The notes under the pieces were generated by a model. That model was given only the letters and a program-made list of their open reading frames with translations. It ran no database searches and was not told the DNA's origin. From Eublepharis macularius (Eukaryota; Chordata; Lepidosauria; Squamata; Eublepharidae): a stretch of 64,000 nucleotides of DNA. Position 1 is the stretch's first letter; the number at the start of each line of letters is the position of its first letter. Below are positions 26,101-38,100 of this stretch, piece by piece. A program made the translations under genes and the position numbers. The DNA lies in assembly GCF_028583425.1 (NCBI RefSeq), contig NC_072806.1, forward strand, positions 39,602,001 to 39,666,000. The letters are read 5' to 3'.

Positions 26101-29100
26101 AAGCAATCCTTTGAGGAAGGACCACCCCAAGGTGATATGGAAGTCCTCTGCCTGAGACCTTCCAGAGCTGCTGCCAGTGAGCTTCCGTGGTAGAGTCGGG
26201 ATTTGAATTTGTGTCTCCTAGAACCTAGGCTGATACTTTAACCATTCTGCACTATGTTCTCCCCGCTCCCTCCAACTGATTGTCTCTTCCTGCCATTTGC
26301 CAGGTATGCTTTTGGGAGTCTGTGTGTTTGAGCCAGAGGCATGCTCTGGAGGCGCGAGCCAAAGGACGAGAGCAAAAGGGTTCTTGGCCCTTGGCTCTTA
26401 ACCTGGGGCATGAAGCTGGGACTCAGCCACTGTGCTCAGTGTCTACAAGGCCCCCCATTTTCAAAAGATGGAAACCTTCACCAAAAACCGTGCCTGGAGA
26501 CCAGGAACAGCAGGCATAGAACAGCACCTGTTGGACAAAGTGAACTTAAGGACATCATAATTACCGCCCTGGACTGTTACATGGTTATCTGTGGACTCTA
26601 ACTTGTTGGTTGTGAGGTACCTGAGGTTTGCTTTTTTCTTTTGTGGATGCTATTTCTACCTGGACGAGAATGTATGAGGTATGCACCATCCCAGTACAGA
26701 TGGGAGCTGGTAGATTTGGGAGCGGGTTTTATCAGACATGGCCAGTGTTGGGCAGAAGTTGCTCTCTGCCTGCCCATCCTCTGTAGCACCTCTGGAGCTG
26801 ACGATGCAGGGCTCTCTTCTTCCCCCACCTTCTCTCTAATGCTATGCAGTGCCAGATTGGCGGAGCACAAATCTGCTCACCTGACCACTTTGTCACAGGA
26901 ACAGGGAATCGACCTGGCTTGCATAACTCAGACATGGTTGGAAAAAAATGAAGTGGTGCCCCTGTCCCAGCTAGTTCCACCTCCCCCAACCCCACACAGC
27001 TGGCGGAGGAGGTGGTGTTGCTGTTACACTTGGTGAGACTTTCAAATTCCGCCAACGCCTGGTACAAACTATAGTAAGCATTGACTGTATGCTCCTTACA
27101 TTAGGAACAAAGGATACTTTGGGTATTCTGCTAGTCTACTGACCACCTGGCTCTCCAACAAGCCCCTTTCTGAGCTGGCAGAAGTGCTCTTGGACACGGT
27201 GCTGGAGACATTTAGACTGATAGTTCTTGGTGTCTTCAACATCTATGCTGAAGGCCCCAGTCAGGGCTAGCCCAAGAATTCATTGATTCCTTGCTAGGCC
27301 TACGTCTCTCTCATGAAAAGAGCCACGCTTTAGACTTAATCTTTTCCTCTGAGCCCTTGAGGAAGTTCTTCTTTTAGGATTGGAGAATGTGGACTGACCA
27401 TTACCTGGTGAAGAAAAGGGTGAACTTTAAAATGTTTTATAGGTGGCACCTAACCCCAATTAGGTTAGCTAAATCCTGCTTAAATATGTCAAATAATTGC
27501 TTAAAGTATGAGAAGATACCGGGATTTTATTACCATATGTGGTGGACATGCAAAAAAGCAGTAGAGTTCTGGAAGATGGTGCATACAACGTTACAACAGA
27601 TACTCATGACTCCACTACCTTTGAAACCAGAACTTTTTTTATTAAACCACATATTGGTCCTGGTCAATAAAGAGCAAAAGCATTTGATGTTGAATATAAT
27701 TACAACAGCTAGGACTGCACATGCGAGACTTTGGAAAATGACAACTATCCCAACACAAGAAAACCTGGTGGAAAAAATACTTGAGACGGCAGAAATGGAC
27801 AAATTGTCGAGTTTATTGAAAGAATCTGACATTACAACCTATAACGACATTTGGGAGCCTTTTTACAAATGGATACAAGATAAGTTTGGAGAAATTTAAT
27901 TTTCAACTAAGATGTGGTCCTTTATGGACATTATAGAAGATAAATGGAAAAAATTGCAAATAGAGAGCTGATTAGCAGAATACTAAGACATGTATTAGAG
28001 TTAAGGGTGCAATGTAATAGATATGCAATTTCTTTTTTTTTTGTTCTTCTCTTTCTGTCCCCCCTCCCTTTACTTTTTATTCCTTGTTTTCTATTTAAAA
28101 AATAAAAAATTTATATAAAAAAAGAAAAGGGTTAACTTGGCACTTATAGCCCACAAAATGGGGGCCCAGCTAAAATGGTCCACCCACAAAGGCTCGTGGA
28201 TCCTTCTGGATTCCAAAATACACTGGGGGGGTTAGAATTCCAAGTTCAGGCTCTGTTGAGGCTGCAGTGGGAGAATGGGATCTGATGCCCCTTGAAGCTG
28301 TTGATGAGATGGCGCTGCGTGGACCCCTCCCTCCCTCGCTTGAAGCAGAAACCAGCCCTGTGGTTCACCACAGAGAGAACTGGAAGACACCTGGGAAGAC
28401 ACTGGTGGAAAACTCATACTGAATCTGATAGAGCATACTACAGCGCCTATTGGAAGACTTAGGAAGCAGTGGTGATAGCAACAAAGAAACGTTACTTTTC
28501 TACAATCTTTGTAGTAGCTAAATCACATCTATCCCGACTGTTTAAGGTATCTCGACATCTTTTACTCCGAAATCTGAAACTTTGCTGATTCAAGAACATA
28601 CAATTAGCTGGGACAGCTTTGCTGATAAAATAGCTCGAATATGGTCCGATCTGGATGCCACCTGTAATATACGTAAACCAGAAGTAATGCTTAACACACC
28701 ATCTGGCCTGTTTTTGACCCTGTCACAGTGGTGGATATTGACAGAATTCTAGCATTCTGTGAAAGCCATTGCTTGTACTCTGGATTCTTGCCCATCTCGG
28801 CTACTAAAATCTTGCAAAGACCATATAAAGGAGCCCTTGATTTCTATCTTAAATCAATCACTAACTCAAGGCACCTTCGCTCAGCCTCTCAAAGATGTGG
28901 TCATCTGCTCACTACTTAAGAAAAATCCTTAGACAAAAATGATGTAACCAATTATCGCCCAGTCTCTAATCTTCCCTTTCTAGGCAAAGTGGTTGCAAGA
29001 GCAGTAGCTGACCAACTTAAAACTTTCTTGGACACCTCTTGTGCTTTGAACCTTTTTCAGTCTGGTTTTAGGCCAGGTTATAGGACAGAGAGAGCTCTGA

Positions 29101-32100
29101 TGGCTCTAGTTGTTGACATCCCCCTGAATGTAGACAAAGGCCACGCTTCATCGTTGCTCCTCCTGGATCTATCTTCAGCCTTCAACACAGTAGTCTGTGC
29201 CATCCTGTGGAGGTGTTTGGAGGCAGAAGTACCAGGGGATGTGCCCTGGACTGGTTTAAATCATTCCTCATGGGACAGACTCAAAAGGGCTGTTGGAGAC
29301 CAGCTATCGTCAGTGTGGGAATTACCTTGTGAAATTCCAGAGGGCACAGTCTCATCCCCCATGTTATCCATCCTCGGTGTAAAGCCTATAGAATTGGATG
29401 CCATCAATATGTAGATGTCACCCGACTCCATATCTCATTATCCATATCCCCTGGCGATGCAGTAGAGGTACTGACTCAGTTAAGAGCCTAGGGGTTATAC
29501 TAGATTCAGCTCTGTTGCTCAAGAAGCAAGTCAATGCATCTGCAAAAAAGTTCTTCACCCAACTTAGACTAGCCCGGAAGATGGCCTCCACCTTTACATG
29601 GTCTATATGGCCACTTGGATTCATGGCACAGTAACATCGAGACTAGACTACTGTACTGCCCTCTGCATAGGCCTCCCCTCAAAGTAGACTCGGAGACTCC
29701 AGCTGGTGCAGAACTATGCAGCTTGTTTACTCTTAGGAGCTAGATGGAGCATGCATATCACTCACATTCTGCAGTCACTCCATTGGCTTCCCATCAGTTA
29801 CCAGGCTCAATTCAAGGTCATGACTATCACATTCAAGTCCTTCATGGCATCTGTGTGATCACCTCTCCCCCTGAGTTCCACCACACAGCTTTGCTCATCT
29901 GGAAAGGGCCTTCTGCAGATACCACCCTGCAGTTGGACAAAATCAACAGCTGCCTGCACATGAGCTTTCTGTGGTGTAGCCCCACCTTATGGAACGGCTT
30001 GCCTGAGGAGTTCAGGAAATCTCCCTCTCTCCTGGCTTCCTGCAAACTATGCAAGGAGGGCTTTCTACCCAGATTACAGGGCTGTGTTGTAAGAAGCAGC
30101 TCAGAGAGATGCATTGGTAGGGACAGGGGCTATACACTGTTCTGTTGGGTACTGTCTGCTGAGTAGACATGCACCTACTGGGGAATTTCCCATATTGCTA
30201 AACATGCCATGTAAATTAGTTATGCTTTGTTTCAGAAAGATTTCATCTCTGTGCTCGGCTTTACGCTTGTTTTAAAATTTTCTGCTACCAAGCCCTATTG
30301 TATCTCTTTCACTAAACGTTCGTTGTTGTACTTTGCTCAGTGAATGTCCGAGCTGTTGATTAGATTGTATTTTCACTCACACCTTGGATCTCAGTGAGAT
30401 GATAATGATGATGCAGCAACACTAGTTCTCGTGCTTTTGGTAGATTATGAGTTGTTGAATCCTTTTTTAAAAAGCTGTCTGAAATGGTGCCCATTGCATC
30501 CAAATGTGTCGCCAATGGCCATTGGCCATGCTAGCTCAGTGGAGCCCTCCGGTTCAGTCCACCTCCGAATCCAGCCGCCAGGGCCAAGTAACAGGAACAA
30601 TGCTGCCTTCCTGCAGAAAAAAAGAGGGTGGGCCTTCGGTCCGATTCAGCAAGACTGCTCCGGCGTTGTGGTGCTTTCTGGGGAGGGGCCATGGCTCAGT
30701 GGTCGAGCATCTGCTTGGCACGCAGGAGGCCCCTGGTTCAGTCCCTGGCACCTCCAGTTGAAAAGAGGTGAGCAGCTGCCAGGCTGAGTAGACAAGGCTG
30801 ACCTTAAGAAACTTAACGGTGCACTGGGCTCAGACTGGAGTCACTCTGCTGAGAACTGCACTGTAAATGTCTAATTCAATAGAGGGCAGTTGCACGCATC
30901 TTCGTTCCCTCGTTTTCTCACAATATTTTAAATTTTCCATGTTAGAATTACAAGGAATTGGAACTGCTCAGACGGGTTTACTATGGTGGGGTGCAGCATG
31001 AGATCCGAAAGGAAGTGTGGCCCTTCTTACTGGGGCACTACAAGTTCGGCATGACCAAAAAGGAGATGGATCGGGTGAGTATCCCTGCCACTGTGACTGA
31101 GGTGGAAGTTAGTACTTTGCTGGTTCCTTAAAGAAGTTGTCTCTTGGATCGCTTCTGCAGGTCTGCCCTCTGCCCCCAAACCATCCTGTTTGTTGTTTCC
31201 CCCCCCCTAAAAGAATGTCAGCAGCCTGAATGTTTATGCATCAAGGGATCTGTGGGTCAGAAGGGTCCCTGCTGGAAAGGGAGCCCTCCCCAGCTGACCC
31301 TAAGTTGTCCTTCTGCAGTCTTTGCCAATCTGCCAGCTGGATCAGTAATCTCCGTTCTGCTGTCTGAAGCAGAGTCCTTCCGTCCCCCTCTCCCCCAGTA
31401 TCTTCAGTAAAGAGTCAAAGTAGCAGAAGGTGGTGCCGTTAGAGTTTTACTTGGAGCTGTGATTCAACACTCAAGGGGGAACCCTCCAAACAGGCTGTTG
31501 CTTTAGGTCTAAAGTAGACTAGCATTGAGGGAGAGCAGTCATAAGACCAGGAGGAACAGTGTCCACGAAGAACAGGTAGCATTGGTCATTAGGCACGTCT
31601 GCCCGAGACCGTAGAGAGTAGCTGCCACTCAGCAGAGCCAGTACAGAACTTAGACAGACCAAGGGTCTGACTTGGTATGAAGCTGCTTCATATGTTCATA
31701 CTCTTAGCAGATTTGCAAGAGCTGCCAGGTCAGGAGGGACCCTTTCGAGTGAGCAGCTGGATCCTTTCCAGCCAGAAGAGCTGCTGTTCCACCCAACATG
31801 GGGATTTGGCCATTGCATGGGAAACGTGTTCTTCCTCCTTGGCTTGCAAAACTGTATGGTGCGCTGATCAGCAATTCCATCTGATCCGTTGTATGCAAAC
31901 AACAGTCTGGTGTTCCCTAGAGGTATCCCTGGAAAGAAACTCTTGAGAATGAATCTCCAAGTGAGAATTCTTTACATTTTTTCAAAGTCTTTATGGAGAT
32001 CAGATCCTGACGTAGTTCTGTTGTTTTTTTCTAGGTGGATGAGGAAATTATGCTCCAGTATGAGAAGGTTATGGCTGAGTGGAAAGCCTGCGAGATTATT

Positions 32101-35100
32101 GTGAAACTGCGAGAGAAGGAATCTCAAACAGTCACCAAGTTTTCCTCCGGCAGCAGCATAGACAGCCATGTGCAACGGTTGATTCACAGGGACTCCACCA
32201 TCAGCAACGATGTAAGGCACACGGTTGGGTCACATGATCCCACTGTTATCAGGCTGGTAGATCTGCAGGAATGAGGTTGACGCCTGCTGGAAATGGGAGA
32301 AATCTCCTGCCCGTGAAGGGCCTGTAACAAGAATGTTGCTTGAAACATTACCCCGAGTTGCTATATTTTTCTTTACATGAAGGGATTGCAAACTAGGTGT
32401 TGGTTGCCTTTTCTAATTAGAGAGCCAAACCGTGTCAAAATTCAGAGCTAGAGAGATCAACAAAGAATTAGTATATGAAGGCCTATTTGCCTAGCTGAGA
32501 CTGTACAACATAACATCCTACTATATAAAATTCAAATTATGTTGCCGACGACTCACTTTTTATCCTCGCGCAGGCATACTCTGGCCTGCACAAGGATAAA
32601 AAGTGAGTCATCACTAATACAGCTTGCCTAGGATATAGTATCCTCAGTTGGAGGGGCCTTGGAGGTGGCGGGGAGGGGCCATATTGCTGCACCGGCCTTC
32701 TCCATCGCTGCAGCAGCTTCCTTGGGACCTCTGGGGGGTTACGCAGCCATGGCCACAGAAGCGGCAGTGAGGCCCAGCACATGAGCGCAGCCCTCCCAAA
32801 GACCCACAGCAGCCACAGAGGCCGCAGGGAGGCCCGGCACACCGGTGTGGCCCTCCCAAGGCCACTGCCACAATGGAAAGGCTGGGCATGGTGGCGGCCC
32901 TGCAGCAGGTCCCGAGCAGGCTGGGGCGGAATGACAGACCCTGGAGTGCTCCTGCATACCCCACATTGGGGGCTGAAATTGGGCTGCTGTGGAGCACAAG
33001 AATGCTGCCGGGGCAGTGTGACAAACCCTGGAGTGTTCCTGCATGCCACAGCAGGCCGATTTCGGCCCATTTGAGGCTGAATCGGGCCCATTTGGGGTTA
33101 TTGGCCCACTGTGTAGCACAGGAACACTCCAGGGTCCATCAGGCTGCCCTGGCAGCATTCCTGTGCTTCGCACGGGCTGAATTTGGCCCCAAACAGCCTG
33201 ATTTGGCTGCAAATGGGCTGAAATTGGCCTACTGTGGAGCATGGGAGCGCTGCTAGAGCGGCGCGACGAGCCCTGGAGCGCTCCTGTGCTCCACAGTGGG
33301 TCAATTTTGGCCCATTTGAGGACAAATAAGCCCCATTTGGGGCTGAAATCAGCTTGCTGTGGGGCACAGGAGCCCATTGCGCCCCCCAGCAGTGTTCCTG
33401 TGCTCCACAGTGGGCCAATTGCAGCCCCATAATGTGCTAAAATTGGCCCACTGACAATTAACCCCAGGAGGTCTTTTCTAGAGCCCTTTTAAAAAAAACA
33501 ACGGGCTTGGTTGCTAGTTCCAGATAATTTACATGTTATTTATTTAAATCGATTTATATTCCGCCCTCCTCGCAATTGTAGGCTCTTAATAATCTGTAAA
33601 ATGTCTCAGTCTAAACCCTTGTTGTTGTGAGTCCTTTATTAGGATGTTACACATTTGAGGCCTGACAATAAGTAATAAATGTACACAGGAGCATCTTGCA
33701 TGATTGTTTAGTGTCCTGGCATAGATCTGCACAGAGTTTGTGCTTGAGTTATCGGTAACTGTTCCCCTTTGTCATTTCCCACATCGGCAACTGTTCCCCT
33801 TGTCATTTCCCACTTTGTAAAATATTTTTAAGAAGCCTTTTAGTCCCATAATCTTTTCCTGCCATTCCTTTCACATTCTGATTTTTCTAGTGTCCCCCCT
33901 GTGTGTATAAAGTGCTATCAATATCAGTTGATCTCTTCTCCTCTTATTTCGAGGGATTTTTTAATACGGGCCCTCCACAGCCCATTCGCTAATTTCATTC
34001 GTTGTCTTTTTTCCTCCATTGTAAACAAATTGCCTCCAGGTCTTTATATCCGTTGATGAAATGGATTCTGTTGAGCGAGAGCTGAAAGTGCAGGAGGACC
34101 CATTGTTGCCGGGGGTGAGCATCGATGCGCCCACCGTGGTCGCGGTGCTTGAGCAGCAGCCATCGGTGGAGTTCGATTCTCCGGACTCTGGGCTGCCTTC
34201 CTCGAGGAATTACTCTGTCACCTCAGGCATCCTTTCCAGCATCGACGACGGGCAGAGTGTTTGCTTTGAGGATGGGGCCGAGGAAGAAACTGGCCTAGAT
34301 CCACAGAGGCCAGATAAAGCTCACAAAACAAAGGGCTTGGAATCCAAGGGCTCGGTAACGGAGGAATCGCTGTGTTCTCTCATGGAGTGTAAGGTGCCCG
34401 TAGAGGAGAGCATTTCAGTGTGTTCTGCAGCTTACACGGCAAGTTACTGCTAAAGATTGGTGGGGCGGGGCTGGGTGGGGCTGCTACTGGATTCTAACAG
34501 GTGCTGAGAAGGACCTTCCCTGCTTAGGAGTCCAGAGAGCCTCTGCCAGTTGAAGTAGAAAGTACTGAGCCAGGTGAACTAATGTCTAGTATGGTACAGC
34601 AGCTTTGCATGCAGTGATAAGACACCAGGTTTGCATACAAAAGATTTTGGGATGGTGGCAGAGCACGTGGTTCCCCCAAAACCAGAAGGTATCTGGGCTA
34701 GCCCTGTGGCAGGAAAACCCACATCATCTCCTGTAGGATGTATCTGAAGGCTTTGGTGTAAGTGTGTGTATGCAAGTGTGTGTGTGTCAAGATGCTGGTG
34801 ACATCTGCCATACCCATACCTGGGGGTGGGGTGGGGGGCTGGAGGTTATGCTGTGATGACTGTCTGTTGCAGGCGGCTGTTTCCCAGGATGTGGATTCCT
34901 AGCCGCTGGGAAAGGAGCCCACTGAACCTTGAACCTTATGTCCTCTCCTGTCCAGTTAGTTCCCAGCAGAGTTAGTCAGCCTCTAGAAAGCGGGGGGGGG
35001 GGGGGAATGTTAATCTGTCAATGATACAGGTGTTTGATATGTAGGCATGCCTCATTCCTGACAATGAACCCAGTAAGATCATGAACTAGCAACTTTTCAA

Positions 35101-38100
35101 TAAAGCTCTTACTAACAAATAGTGGAGTCTTTTGAAAGTTACTCGGCAGTGTGATCACAAGGTCCATGAAACAAATTTATCTATTGCATTTTTATCCTAC
35201 TGTTACACAACAGCCCTGTGAGGTAATCAGGCTGAGTTATAATAACAACAACAACAACAACAACATTCGATTTATATACCGCCCTTCAGGACAACTTAAT
35301 GACCACTCAGAGTGGTTTACAAAGTGTTATTATTACCCCACAACAATCACCCTGTGAGGTGGGTGGGGCTGAGAGAGCTCCAGAGAGCCGTGACTGACCC
35401 AAGGTCACCCAGCTGGCTTCGTGGAGGAGTGGGGAATCAAACCCGGCTCTCCAGATTAGAGTCCCGCGCTCTCAACCACTATACCAAACTGGCTCTTATG
35501 CATCAGAGAGGCGGATTTGAAGCCTTGTCTTCCAGAATGCTGGTCCAGCACGCTACCCATAATACCCCACCCCAGCAGAGAGAGCGAGCAGTAATTAGAG
35601 CACAGAACAGGGAGCGATCTGGAGCTGGTCTTGAGCCAGGACCTGAACTTTCTGGGCGACCTGGGGCCAGTCACCCACTCCCAACGTTGCCTACCTCGCA
35701 GGGTTGCAATGAGATAAAATTGGGGGTGAAGGAAACGCTGCATGCCACGTTGTGCTCCGTGGAGAAAGATATATAAAAGTGTATGTACCTCGAGTCCTTT
35801 TTCGTAGATAGAAAGGGTGGAGACAGTGCTGTCTAATGGCTAGAGTGTTGGCCTGAGACTGGGGAGACATGGCACAAGTTCACCTCCCCCCCCAGCCTGA
35901 AAACCCACTGAGTGACCCTCCTTTATCAGCCGTCAGCAGCACTGTTGTGAAGATGAGGAGGAGGAGCGAACCGGGTCTGTAACCTTGAGCTGACCTTGGA
36001 GGAACGTGAGATTTTTAAAATGTAATAAATAAATATGAACGACGCGTTTTGTGCCGAAGTTTGCTACTGCAGCCATATGATTTCTGGTAACATACTTCAC
36101 AATAACCAGACCAAAAAAAATGCAAAGGCCACAAATTCTGCAAATAAAATAAAGTAACTTAATTGCATAACTTGAGGCCTTATCCTGGGCATATGTATTT
36201 GGAACTCAACCCCTTTTAATTTCAATGGGGCTCACTCTCAGGTAAGTTTGTAAAGGACTGGAGTTTCACAGTCTCTCTCTAATCTGACATTTGCAGCATT
36301 TACAGAGGAGAAAGGTTGTTAAAAACTTTGGGTAGCTGTGTAGTTCACTCACATAGATGCATGCACATCCACAGCCACACAAAAACAGCCAAGGACTGGA
36401 TCTGGTCCCCACTCTTATTCTGCATTTTGATTCTACAAATCAGCATTGCCCCCGATTGTACTTTGAATTGCTGAACTGAACATCTTCTACACATAATTCC
36501 CCAAAGAATTCTCAGTTTGTATCTGGGCCAGGGGATTTAAAAGTTCCTAGTCCTCATTGTCTGAACCTTGACAAATGGATATGAGTAGATTGTGCTAAGG
36601 CCCTGCTCCTAGTCTCTGTCTCTGTGTTTGTGTGTAGCAGCAGCAGCGGTTGCAGCTCTGTTTATTTGCACAAGGGTATTGTTAGGGAGGAGAAAAATAC
36701 ATTTAGAACGAATAGGAGCCCAGGTTTCCTTTGACAGCAAGTTTGTTAGTTATGTTTGTCTTTTTCAGATAGAAATGTTGGACACTGTTGCCTTAAACTT
36801 GCACAGGATTGATAAAGATGTCCAAAGGTGTGACCGGAATTACTGGTACTTCAGTGCTGAGAACCTGGAGAAGCTTCGGAATATTATGTGCAGGTGAGTT
36901 TAAATGGAAGGCCTTCTGATCTCTACCCACCTTCATCATACCTTTATTGGCTTAATAGAAACATAAAATAGCGTTCACAATCAATAAGAAGTTGAGATTA
37001 TATACATAACATAAAAACATAAAGTTAAGACTTAAAACCTCATTTTACAGCATATTTGGATTTGATCTTAAGTATTTCCTCCCAGAATTTTGCAACTTCT
37101 CTGGTAATTTCCGTTGCCGAATCACTCAATAAGAACCGACAGTTGATCACACTATTCTGAAAGGCCACCTGGGAAAGACTATCAAACAAATTCCTACGTA
37201 GTTTTACATACAACCGACAGTCGAGCATCATATGCTGGATTGACTGATCTCTACCGCTTTGTATATTGTGGAGTGCCCAGGTTGGGTCTGGGTCCCCACC
37301 CACAGTTGGACGCGACGCAGTCACATGTAAGCTGCGGGTTCTGGTTCCTAAGCACGCAGTGCCCAGTTAGAATCAGGGCCGTGGGGCACATGGAAAAGCC
37401 AGCCTTGCCCTCTGCACCATTTCCCAAGTTGTCAGGTCTTGCCAGGTACTTCCCCAAACACTTCACTACATCACTCCGGTGTACGAGTTAAAGATGTTTT
37501 ATTAAGGAAAGACACCAGTATCAAGAAGCTGTAACAATGGAAATTGACTGGAATGCCAAGTCCAAAGAGTTTATTGTCTATAGCCATAGGCCGTCACAAT
37601 TTACGAAACATCGACTAATAAACAATTAAAACCATTATCACAGTTTGTATAGGTTACTTAAAATTAATTAAAACAGTACAGTATGCCAAACTATCCCAGG
37701 AATCACGAAACAGCCTCATTCAGTACCACCTTAGATCTTATCTTTTTGGCTGCGAGTGCAAACTGAGAGACTCTATAGGACACATGATTATTAGTGTCAG
37801 ATAACAATAACACAATCTTCTAGATTTCAGAATATGTGTTTGTGACTGAGAGGATTCTGGCCAAGAATTTAGCTCTGGGTACACTATATAATGGTCAATA
37901 AAGTAGGTAGTGGGAAAGGTTCTCCGCTGTAGGTAATCCACAAATGCAGGTGTGATGTTCCATAGGGGTGTGAGAATAACGCCCTGCCAAAAGAGCTGTT
38001 TGCATCATCTGGAAGCGCAGAGCAGCGAAAGACGCTCTGAGGTTATAATGAGAAATACTGGCTAGGCAGGGAGAGCTTAAATGGTCAAATTTGATTAGTT

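Larger units (their letters stand above)
32510..33510. mobile_element. Non-autonomous, possibly Helitron-like element with a hairpin and tandem repeats
   Basis: It begins near TCCTACTATATAAAA, continues with a near-perfect 29-bp hairpin and then a GC-rich run of diverged repeats, and ends near AAACAACGGGCTTGGTTGCTAG. This layout resembles non-autonomous Helitron-like elements with internal tandem repeats, but the ends match only by memory. Confidence 0.4.

Noticed and set aside
32537..33377. Long antisense frames (up to 212 residues)
   Set aside because: They lie in GC-rich diverged repeats where stops are rare in every frame, and repeat the same peptide blocks.
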